A stretch of 64,000 bases of DNA from Bathynomus jamesi (taxonomy: Eukaryota > Arthropoda > Malacostraca > Isopoda > Cirolanidae): contig JAJOZX010001574.1 in NCBI GenBank assembly GCA_023014485.1, positions 330,501 to 394,500 of the forward strand, read 5' to 3'. Positions 23,796 through 32,789 of the stretch are shown here, piece by piece (the stretch's first letter is position 1; the number at the start of each line of letters is the position of its first letter). The notes under the pieces are model-generated. The model made no database searches. It worked only from the letters and a program-made list of their open reading frames with translations, and had not been told where the DNA came from. Both the position numbers and the translations under genes were made by a program.

Positions 23796-23874
23796 CATAC
23801 AGGTGGTTCCGATTTGTTTTCCAATGGGGGTGCTGGTTTCGTTGCCTTGTGGTCCTCCGAGAATTTACCTCGTT

Positions 23875-24768
23875 TTATCTTTGTCGGTACCTGTTGTTCC
23901 GATAACGCATGAAGTGCCTTTGTTCGTACCTTCTGTCCGGCTGGTTTTGTAATTGCTGGATAGTATTTAGCAGCTGAAATGTGGTGGCTGCGTCTAAAAA
24001 ATTGGCACTCTTTTTTGATGTTCGTTTTTTCTGTTCACTCGTTGCGTTCCTTTGAGGGTGGTGGTATCGGCAGTTTTATCTGTATTTGCAACTCCCATAT
24101 CTTGCATAAGTGTTGCAGACCGTAAGATGGTGGAACTTGCATTTCTTATCAAATTTGCAGTATCCACTTGTGTAATGCGTTTTGCATAATGTGGGATATG
24201 CATATATGCATTGCCCATCCCGATATCTGCAGTTCCCTTTCGCGTAGTATTTACATACGATATTTTCTACGCTTCTACTTCTTTTATTATTATTTTCAAA
24301 GTTCTTAATTTTGGCATTATCATTATTTTTCTTTGGCTGTTTATTTTCTACGTTTTTAGTTAGTATCTTTTTATCATTTCGCTCGTTGAACCGTTTGACT
24401 ACTTCGCAACGTTTACTTATTTCTTTTCTTTCATCTATGTCTTCCTTCCGTATTATATTGCTTATATCGTTATTCGTTATTAAATTGTTGTTCGTTATTA
24501 AATTGTTGTTCGTTATTATGCTGTTATTTGTTATTTCGTCTTCTCTCTCATCCACCCAGTTTTCCGTTGGGACCATTCCGGACCCATGTGTCCCCATTAT
24601 TTCATTCTTTTTTGTAACTTTCGAGTCTGCTATCTCCGTTTCTTTAAAGACCGCAAAAGAATTTACGGTCTGTGTACATGCGCCACATAGAAATTTGATC
24701 CCCACGACGTGTTTCGCGTTCGAGACAAGAGTTATTTCCCTATCATTCCAATTCATGCAGATAGTCAT
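23875..24768 (-). pseudogene. LINE ORF1 with tandem CCCH zinc fingers
   Basis: One frame of 298 codons with a single TAA at 24076. An amino part with Cys pairs (FLCGACTQTV), a repetitive Asn/Ile run (ITNNNLITNN), and a basic linker precede three CCCH-type fingers. The first is CKYYAKGNC ... C with its last His changed to Tyr. The second is CKTHYTSGYCKFDKKCKFHH, which fits C-x8-C-x5-C-x3-H. The third begins CNTYARYGSC and is cut by the TAA, with CRYHHPQ following. CCCH fingers bind RNA in other proteins, so an RNP-packaging role like other LINE ORF1s is plausible (inference). Only one copy is present in the window. Confidence 0.8.
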
Positions 24769-24850
24769 TCAGTCGTTGGCAGAAATCACATCTAATCGCC
24801 AAGTTTCCGTTGTTACCAGATTGCACAAATTACAGATAAAGTGAGAATTT

Positions 24851-25381
24851 GGACCCATAGCCATACTATTCCTTAATTAGCGTAAAAAGAAATACCCACA
24901 CAAATTCTTTATTTACTTATTTTTATTTCTGTTTCTTTCCTTTCGATGGTCGAGGGTATTTCGAAGGTTTTCTGACCTTTGCGTTTTATGACCTTTTTCC
25001 TGCCTTGTTTCAAACTTTCTCGAATGCCAACCGTATTTCGTTTTGAATATGTACGTTAAAACTGGTGATAAATTATGTAAACTGTATTGCACTTTCTTAA
25101 TTTTAATGAATTTCACTTTATAATTTATATGCATGGATTTACTAATACTTTATACACTTTCGGGTGCAAACAGAATAAACCGCCGAGTAGATTATTCCCT
25201 TCTAATTTGGGTGTTAAATAGAGAGAGCAAAACAGCATATATATATATATTATATATATATATATATATAATATATATAACTGCAATGACCACGCAGTAT
25301 ATTAACGTATAGAAACGACGTAAGTATAGAGGAGTGTTCTGCACACGAGGAAGAGAAATAACAAACAAATGAAAAATAAGG
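24851..25381. other. Spacer with TA microsatellite
   Basis: Interrupted (TA)n at 25236-25279. No gene recognised. Confidence 0.4.
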
Positions 25382-25540
25382 CACCCGCTTCGGTGGTGTG
25401 GTGGTTAGCGTCGCTAACTACGAATTCATCGGCCCGAGATCGAGACCCGGTGACGGCAGGCGGCGCGCAGCCAAACCCAGCTGTTCATCCTTCAACACAA
25501 TAAAGAAATTGGTTGGGAGATAAATGGGTACCTTGGGTAA
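25382..25540 (+). mobile_element. tRNA-derived SINE
   Basis: The head has an A-box-like TGGTGTGGTGG at 25393 and a B-box-like AGATCGAGACC at 25437, about 45 bp apart, as in tRNA-derived promoters. The unrelated body runs to the ATAAATGGGTACC tail at about 25534. Arm pairing is poor, so this is not a functional tRNA. Confidence 0.6.
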
Positions 25541-25612
25541 CTTAATGGTTAAGACGCTGGACTGCTGGTGAGGCGTGGTTCGGATTCCACGTTAAACTGT
25601 GGGTCAAAGGTG
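25541..25612 (+). repeat. Possible second tRNA-like head
   Basis: AATGGTTAAGACGCTGG followed after a normal interval by GGTTCGGATTCC, which is a B box with one extra base. Could be a degraded SINE or tRNA pseudogene. Confidence 0.3.
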
Positions 25613-25839
25613 GAATAAAAAACTTTGATCTTCATCAGAATGAACAATTCGGGTGGAAGCAACAACGGTTGCGGAGCTACGGACGTTTTATGATGTGCAA
25701 ACAACAAATCCCTACTTGTGTGTAATCCAATCGATGGCAGCACTGATGGTAGTTCGGGTAACGAAGTTACTACTACTAATCCTCAGTTTTTTCTTTCAGT
25801 TGGTTCTGATCTGTAGTACGAGATACTGTTGCGTTAAGG

Positions 25840-26041
25840 CAGGGATTCTTAACCTCTGGGTCACGACCCAAACTTGGGTTATTAAATTGTCATTTATCAT
25901 TTATTTATGTTATCCCAAATCATTTTACCATTATTATTTATTTTATTATCTATCACGAGTGAACTGTTTGAAGGCATTGGTCGCCGAGCTAGCCCCAACA
26001 CCAGAATTTGGATCGCAGCCTTAAAAGGTTAAGAACCCCTG
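25840..26041. mobile_element. hAT-type MITE, 202 bp
   Basis: Terminal repeats CAGGGATTCTTAACC and GGTTAAGAACCCCTG. The 8-bp target duplication CGTTAAGG is perfect at 25832-25839 and 26042-26049. Inserted 20 bp upstream of the transposase ATG. A related MITE lies at 45542. Confidence 0.95.
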
Positions 26042-26061
26042 CGTTAAGGTAAACAATAAAA

Positions 26062-27105
26062 ATGAATCAACAGTTCACACCCGCTGAATACGCTGATATT
26101 CATTTCATTTATGGATTCTGTGATGGTAACAGCAGAGCGGCAGTTGAGGAATATCGAAGACGTTTTCAGAACCGCCGAATACCGAACAGGGAAGTGTTTA
26201 GTGACATACACAAGAGATTAAGGGAAACAGGGACAATTGTTTCACGTAACCAAGAACATGTAGCACGACGGCCCGTTGCTGTGGTGGAGGAGCGCATACT
26301 GGACCTAGTACAACGTAGCCCAACTACCAGTGTTCGAAGGATTTCTAGACGAATTGGTGAATCCGCATCGCGTGTATGTCGAACCATACATGATGAGAGT
26401 TTGTATCCCTATCATTTGCAACGTATACTAGCTCTTCAACCGGATGATTACGATAAACGTGTTCAATTTTGCCAGTGGATGGTTATGCATCGCCAAATTC
26501 CTAGTCGCATAGTGATTAGTGATGAAGCACAATTCACTTGGGATGGAATTAACAATAGACGAAATTCCGACTTGTGGTCTGCCGATAATCCTCACGGTAC
26601 AGTTGAAGGAAACTTTCAACATCGATTCTCGGTGAATGTTTGGCGCAGTGTAATTGGAGATCGGCTGATTGGACCGTTCGTTTTGGAACAACGATTAACT
26701 GCTGATATTTATCTGAACTTCCTAACGAACTAATTGCCGCTTTTGATGGAGGACGTGCCCTTGGAGACAAGTCGTAGGATGTTCTTTTAGCACGATGGGG
26801 CGCCACCACATTTTGGTCGCCATATTACGGATTACTTGAATCAGCGGTATAAGAATTGTTGGATTGGTCTTGGTGGTGCAATATCTCGGGACCTAACCCC
26901 GTTAGATTTCTTTTTATGGGGCCTTATGAGAGAGATGGTCTACAAGACCAAAGTACAAACGAGAGAGGAACTATTGCGTCGGATTATGGGTGCCGCTGCT
27001 TACATACGAGAACACCCCGAAATGATTCAATGGGCAGTGGACTCTTGTTTGGAAAGAGCAAGGCCGTGCATTGAAAACCGAGGCGGACATTTTGAACATT
27101 TATAA
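26062..27105 (+). pseudogene. DUF4817/DDE transposase with two nonsense codons
   Basis: One unbroken frame of about 347 codons apart from TAA at 26731 and TAG near 26788. The amino part is the DUF4817-type helix-turn-helix (MNQQFTPAEYADIHFIYGFC, RRFQNRRIPNREVFSDI). The catalytic part follows: VISDEAQFTWDG (first Asp), HDGAPPHFGRH (second Asp), and SRDLTPLDFFLWG (third Asp). The Asp2-Asp3 spacing of about 31 is shorter than in relatives because a few codons are missing before SRDL. The TAG replaces the Gln usual before HDGAPPH, a one-base change. Cut-and-paste transposition would be its role. Loss looks recent. Confidence 0.88.
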
Positions 27106-27282
27106 AGTGTATCTCATAAAATGTAGCAATAAATACATCAGATTAATACTCTCGTTTATTTTTTCCGTGCACCTTAAAACGTCCGTAGCTCCGCGACGGT
27201 TGGAAATAACACCGACATTGTATTAACGTTTTTACTCGATATCACTCTCCAAAGTATAGCAGACCGGCTGTGAAACACCCTG

Positions 27283-27287
27283 CATAT

Positions 27288-27321
<34 letters not shown>

Positions 27322-27639
27322 TTTCTTACCTTAACTCCAATTAATTTGTAACAGGATGGATTTTGGTTGTCGTTCATTTTTCCTGCAAATGGAAGGAAAG
27401 GACAAAATAATTAATATAAAAAGTTTTTGAAACACTTTTAATCATCGTTTTAAATGTAAATTTTGAAACGATTCAATAAATTCTTGAAAGATTTATGCCA
27501 TAAAAAGACACTAAATTGATCATATGTTTTGAATCATCATCGAATGTGTACGATTCGGAATGCGTCGCCATTTGGAATTTTTGCTTCGCATTTCTATTTT
27601 CATCCTTTTGTGCATCTTTCAAGAAAAACGTTGAACCCA
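27283..27639. other. TA tract and spacer
   Basis: (TA)n at 27286-27321 touches the transposon right end. Nothing else recognised. Confidence 0.4.
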
Positions 27640-28715
27640 AAAATGAATAAATAATTATTTATAATAATAATTATAAATAAAGAATTATTAAAAATAAATA
27701 ATTATTAATAAAGAAATATTAGTAATAAATAATTATTAATAATTCTTTATTAATAATTATTTATTAATAATTATTATTTAGTAATAATTATTTATTATTA
27801 ATAATTATTAATAAAGAATTATTAATAATAAATACTTACTAATAATTATTAATAATAAATAATTATTACTAAATAATTATTAATAAAGAATTATTAATAA
27901 TTATTAATAATAATAATTATTAATAAAGAATTATTAATAATTATTAATAATAAATAATTATTAATAATTATTAATAATAAATAATTATTAATAATTATTA
28001 ATAATAAATAATTATTAATAAATAATTATTAATAAATAATTATTAATAATAAATAATTATTAATAAATAATTATTAATAATAAATAATTATTAATAAAGA
28101 ATTATTAATAATTATTAATAATAAATAATTATTAATAAAGAATTATTAATAATTATTAATAATAAATAATTATTAATAAAGAATTATTAATAATTATTAA
28201 TAATAAATAATTATTAATAATTATTAATAATAAATAATTATTAATAATTATTCATAATAAATAATTATTAATAAATAATTATTAATAATAAATAATTATT
28301 AATAATAAATAATTATTAATAATAAATAATTATTAATAAATAATTATTAATAATAAATAATTATTAATAAATAATTATTAATACTAAATAATTATTAATA
28401 AATAATTATTAATACTAAATAATTATTAATAAATAATTATTAATACTAAATAATTATTAATAAATAATTATTAATAATAAATAATTATTAATAAATAATT
28501 ATTAATAATAAATAATTATTAATAAATAATTATTAATAATAAATAATTATTAATAAATAATTATTAATAATAAATAATTATTAATAAATAATTATTAATA
28601 ATAAATAATTATTAATAAATAATTATTAATAATAAATAATTATTAATAAATAATTATTAATAATAATAATATTAATAAATAATTATTAATAATAAATAAT
28701 TATTAATAATGCAGG
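27640..28715. repeat. ~1.07-kb AT-only minisatellite
   Basis: Almost pure A/T built from AATAAATAATTATT and AATTATTAATAATAAAT steps with rare G or C. Each step is self-complementary, so the whole tract can fold on either strand. Higher-order units of about 30 bp with AATACT variants occur at 28380-28450, indicating slippage or unequal exchange. Confidence 0.95.
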
Positions 28716-28879
28716 AACAAATTTTTGTTCAATAAATAATTTATTCTCACCCAAAGCGAACAGAGTAAAATAATTTATAAAATGTATAATTATGTATTAA
28801 TAGTTATTATAATAAATGATGTGTCGCTTAAGCGAAAATTTTAAACGAAAAACTATAATTAGTTAATGTTTAATATGTA

Positions 28880-29554
28880 CAGGGTGTCTCAAAAGTCACT
28901 ATCTATTTCGGTGACATTAGATGTTTTTTTTAAAAATGCTATGCTGGCCTAAAGATATGTACTTCTGGTGCAAATTTGTGTATTTAAAAAAAGTTAATTG
29001 GTTTATTTCGAATTTTGTGTAATTTATAAATTTATCTTGACATGCTTGAACAATTCCTCGAACCTCAACTTCTTACAGATGGCATTCTTGACACAGGAGT
29101 TTTTCAGCAGGATGTAGCACCGTGCCATTATGCAATAATTGTACGTGATTATCTTGACAGACGCTTCCCCGGTCGCTGGATTGGTCGTGGAGGAACACAA
29201 CCATGGGGAGCACGTTCACCCGATTTAACGCCATTAGATTTTTTCGCCTGGGGTTTCATTAAGTCTAAGGTGTACACTGGTAGAAGAATTAGTGATGTAG
29301 CCGAACTTCGAAATCGTATTACCGATGCAGTTCAGAAAATAACACCTCAAATGCTGGAAAGTGTGTTCCGGGAAACAACTTATCGCTTTGAGCTCTGTAG
29401 AGACACTGATGGTCGCCATGTGGAGACAGATAAATAAATAGCACTAATTCTTTGTGGCACTTACTTTGAAATAAATATATTTTTCATGTCTTAAACCAGT
29501 TTTTCGTAATTCCCATTATTTTTCAAAATAGATAGTGACTTTTGAGACACCCTG
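28880..29554 (+). mobile_element. Tc1/mariner deletion derivative (transposase 3' half)
   Basis: TA at 28878-28879 and 29555-29556; termini CAGGGTGTCTCAAAAGTCAC and its inverse. 675 bp, retaining only the carboxyl half of the transposase. Terminal sequences are related to, but distinct from, the element at 31071. Confidence 0.9.
29042..29437 (+). pseudogene. Carboxyl half of DDE transposase
   Basis: Open 131-codon fragment starting after the first catalytic Asp. It holds VFQQDVAPCHYA (second Asp) and RSPDLTPLDFFAWG (third Asp), about 36 residues apart, then the family tail to the stop. No helix-turn-helix, so it cannot act alone. Confidence 0.85.
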
Positions 29555-29634
29555 TATATAATTCATCGTAAATAATATCCTAAACTCTCCTGCTTGCAAT
29601 ATGAAAGGCTGTAAACGAAGTTTAAAGGTAAGCA

Positions 29635-29635
<1 letters not shown>

Positions 29636-29680
<45 letters not shown>

Positions 29681-29760
29681 TTTTCAACCTTTCTGGTGCT
29701 CCGTGCAGTGATTCCTCATTTCACGGAGGTCAGGCTGGCAAAATCCCCCGAAACACAACC
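29636..29760 (-). mobile_element. (TA)n plus possible LINE 3' tail
   Basis: After (TA)n at 29636-29674, the bases at 29675-29740 (AACCTTTCTGG, then GATTCCTCATTTCACGGAGG) resemble the 3' tails at 20450 and 32810 (AAAGGTT, GATTTCTCATTTCGCGAAGG). This suggests a diverged CR1/L2-like LINE end. Confidence 0.4.
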
Positions 29761-31070
29761 TTGTGGAATACTGGGAGGTGCGAGTGTGTACTAAAACCTT
29801 CCCTGGTTATCCCTTTATGCGTATACTAAATTTGGTGCAGAGTCCCCTATCCGTTTAGGCGTATATCAACGAACATAGAACATCAGACATCAAACATCAA
29901 ACATCAGATATCATTATCATCCCTTACACACGCATGTATATTTTTAGAAAATGTTTAAAATTTACGTAAAATAGAATTTGGCGAAAGAAAAATTAATTGA
30001 AGAAAAAACTTTACTTATTTCTTGAGAGAAAATTTGCAAGAGAAAAGAAGAATAAATAAAATGAAGAATAGGAAGAGAAGCGGTGAACGAAGAAGAAACA
30101 GAAGGAAATGATTGGAAATAAGAACAAAAGCTACGACAACACCGATTTCAAATATATACATTGGAACATCGACAACGAAGTGACTGATCTTGGACTTCGG
30201 AACAACAACAACAACAACATCAACACTGGCCAGGTACGGGACAATTACAGTTAAAAAATAATTGATTACAATTATAATTACATTGCATTATGTTCAATTA
30301 CAATTACTGCTGTTGATAAATGTAATTGATTGCATTTACATTTACATCGAAAAATAATTAATTTCAATTGCATTTACTTTTCATAAAAACACCAAATATA
30401 AATGAAAGGAAAGGAAAGAAGTCTACCATTAATTTACCTATACCCTTCCATACCCATAGTGTGAATATTGTTCTATTTGAACACGTACTTAAATCACAGT
30501 TCAATTAGCAGTCACTGAATGGAATTGAATTCAATTACAATTAAATTTTTAGTTATCCAATTAGAATTACACAGCAATTACTTTAAAAAGTTCAATCAAT
30601 TACAATTAATCACAATTATAAATTACAATTACCCCATGCCTGCTACTAGCATTAGGAAAGGATATCCTCACAGTATCATTTAAGCAGTAATTCGCGTGAC
30701 GAGAATGCGTTTGAGTCCGAATGCCTTCATACACAAACGAAACATTGCTAAAGTAAAGGATCAAATGAAAGTTAAATAATTAAAATCACATTAATTAAAT
30801 AAAAAAATTATATTAAATGGCAATTTTTTTTTATCGTAATGAAATTTAAAAAATTATATTATGGGTTTCATTCCGTAGCTTTTGTCATCAGTTTCCGTGA
30901 AATTTACATTTAACTTTTGAAACAATTTTTCCTCTTAATTTAAGGAAATTTTTAGAAATTAAGAAAAATGGAATATAAATGGAATAATTTTATTTTCACT
31001 GACCATTCGAAACATGGAGAATTCTCGCGTTTTGTTTCGACATTTTATAATGTAAATGAAAAATTATGTA
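29761..31070. other. Non-coding stretch with degenerate AATTACAATT repeats
   Basis: Short ACATCAAAC steps at 29880-29912, (AAC)n at 30203-30221, and loosely repeated AATTACAATTA steps at 30245-30640. No gene found. Confidence 0.5.
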
Positions 31071-31840
31071 CAGGGTGTCCCAGAATTAACTATCTATTTC
31101 AATGAAATCGGACATATTTTTTAAAAACACACTTTTATTTATGTTTATCATGTTTAATATGTGTTAAAAATGTATAAATTTCTAAATTTTTTTCATAATT
31201 TTATTTTCATAATTTTTTCATAGTTTTTCATAGTTTTATTTTCATTCTCTTTCAGAACCCTATTAATAATGAATACACAAGAACGCATCTTTGTTGTAAC
31301 ATCCCGTATCAAAGGAATGCAATGTAATGAAATCAGAGAAAAATTTACAAGAAGATTCCACAGAACCGGTCCTACAGACAAAGCGATTCGTGAACTTGTG
31401 AACAAATTTAAAAGAACTGGATCCGTACACGACGAGGTGGGAAGAGGACGCCCAAGGACAGCACGTAACAGTACCGAACAGGTACGACAATTGTTTGAGG
31501 ATGAACCAACAACTTCGGTTAGGGAGGCCGGTCGAAGACTCAACATATCCAAGACAACAGTTCATAGAATCTTGCGTTCGACACTGATGAAAAAGGCTTT
31601 GATACGGGATGTTACAACAAAGATGCATTCTTGTGTATTCATTATTAATAGGGTTCTGAAAGAGAATGAAAATAAAACTATGAAAAACTATGAAAAAATT
31701 ATGAAAATAAAATTATGAAAAAAATTTAGAAATTTATACATTTTTAACACATATTAAACATGATAAACATAAATAAAAGTGTGTTTTTAAAAAATTTGTC
31801 CGATTTCATTGAAATAGATAGTTAATTCTGGGACACCCTG
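31071..31840. mobile_element. Foldback Tc1/mariner derivative with 244-bp inverted arms
   Basis: TA at 31069-31070 and 31841-31842; termini CAGGGTGTCCCAGAATTAAC and its inverse. The right arm 31597-31840 is an inverted copy of the left arm 31071-31314, with equal length and few mismatches. The arm includes the 5' UTR, the ATG and the first ~15 codons of a transposase. The 282-bp loop continues the helix-turn-helix coding. Confidence 0.92.
31269..31600 (+). pseudogene. Amino-terminal helix-turn-helix of a DDE transposase
   Basis: From MNTQERIFVVTSRIKGMQ through RTGSVHDEVGRGRPRTA to the second helix-turn-helix SVREAGRRLNISKTTVHRIL. All catalytic residues are missing; the frame then runs into the inverted copy of its own start. 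Could bind terminal repeats and act as a repressor if expressed (inference). Confidence 0.8.
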
Positions 31841-32552
31841 TATAATGAAAGCGTGACGATAGAGCGAGAGATTGTTGACTATAGCGGACGATATAAAAGT
31901 AGTGAGAACGATAAATATATTGATAGATACAATGAGACTGATGATGCGAAGGATAAATCCCAATATAAGCAAGAAGAAATTGATGTAATTCAGACAACAG
32001 TGAATATGATACTTTTTGGATCACCTGACGATCAGGGCCCCCAGTCTTCTTTAGTTAGCCTTATAAGGCTAACTAACGAAAATATCAGGACTTAACCTAA
32101 GCAATCGTTAGGTCAAATGTACGCCCTTGACGATTGGTTAGGTTAGGTCGTGATATTTTCGTTAGTTAGCCTTATAAGGTTTATAAGGCTGGGGGCCCTG
32201 ATCTTCAGGTGATCCTACTTTTCCATAGATTAATTTTCTGGGAGAATTACGCAAAGTTAGCCGTGTTTGTCTCAAATGTAGTATATTATGACCGCGAGTT
32301 GGCTGTTGAAAATCGTGATTGCGAATATGCTCATGTTTCACTAGTAGTGGCTCAGTCGTATTTGGAGATTCCAATATATTGCGTTGATTCTGATTTAAAA
32401 ATTTATGATTTCATAGTGCGTGCGCGCGCTTGGGATGAAAACAAATGGCGAAAACGAAAGCGAGAGTGTCCTGAGACGGAGTAGCAGGATGTAGGATTTA
32501 GTTTCTTGCGAGAATTACGAAGTGTTAAATATGCTTAATAATAATAATACGG
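31841..32552. other. Unrecognised stretch split by a MITE
   Basis: Short ORFs at 31853-32095 and 32209-32484 flank and enter the MITE at 32018-32215. The sequence on either side may once have been continuous. No family recognised. Confidence 0.35.
32018..32215. mobile_element. Palindromic MITE, 198 bp
   Basis: GGATCACCTGACGATCAGGG at the left, mirrored by CCCTGATCTTCAGGTGATCC at the right, with inner mirrored TTAGTTAGCCTTATAA and TTAACCTAAGCAATCG blocks. The 8-bp duplication is TACTTTTT/TACTTTTC (7 of 8). Same family as 37962 and 38834. Confidence 0.9.
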
Positions 32553-32571
32553 ATATATATATATATATATA

Positions 32572-32724
32572 TATGATGAATAAAACCACGAAGGAAAGGA
32601 AACACAAAATGGTGCTCAAGCGCTTTCGTCTAATGACATCCTCAGTGTTCCTGAGGATGTCATTAGACGAAAGCGCTTGAGCACCATTTTGTGTTTCCTT
32701 TCCTTCGTGGTTTTATTCATCATA
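32572..32724. repeat. Perfect 74-bp palindrome of two PLE ends
   Basis: 32572-32645 and 32651-32724 are exact reverse complements separated by 5 nt. Each arm runs from the ATGATGAATAAAACC terminal block to the CTGAGGA ribozyme-like core. TA tracts lie at 32551-32572 and 32763-32788 outside. No PLE coding sequence is attached. Confidence 0.97.
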
Positions 32725-32757
32725 AATATTTTTCACGTGTTACCTTCGTGAAATAAT

Positions 32758-32788
<31 letters not shown>

Positions 32789-32789
32789 A

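Larger units (their letters stand above)
20438..24850 (-). mobile_element. CR1/L2-like LINE, nearly full length
   Basis: Minus strand, with ORF1 (23875-24768), ORF2 (20468-23795) and a short 3' UTR ending in tandem copies of a pentamer/hexamer (ACCTTAC at 20438-20455 in + reading) rather than poly-A. Such microsatellite-like tails are typical of CR1/L2-type LINEs. It is interrupted by a 272-bp MITE at 22130-22401. A 5'-truncated sister copy lies at 32790-35163 and matches with few differences. Confidence 0.85.
25653..27282 (+). mobile_element. DUF4817-type Tc1/mariner relative, left end truncated
   Basis: Subterminal inverted blocks pair across the element: GGAGCTACGGACGTTTTA near 25674 with TAAAACGTCCGTAGCTCC near 27175. 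The right end finishes in ACACCCTG at 27282, the usual CAGGGTGT terminus of this superfamily. No matching left terminus is present, so the left edge appears lost or replaced by the SINE side. It contains a transposase pseudogene and a hAT-type MITE in its 5' UTR. Confidence 0.75.

Noticed and set aside
24311..24844. 177-codon plus-strand ORF with Phe/Leu/Ile-rich, membrane-like sequence
   Set aside because: Antisense shadow of the LINE zinc-finger ORF1; its apparent membrane segments come from reading Lys/Asn codons backwards.
27640..28715. CRISPR-like regular array
   Set aside because: There are no unique spacers; it is a pure AT minisatellite in eukaryotic DNA.
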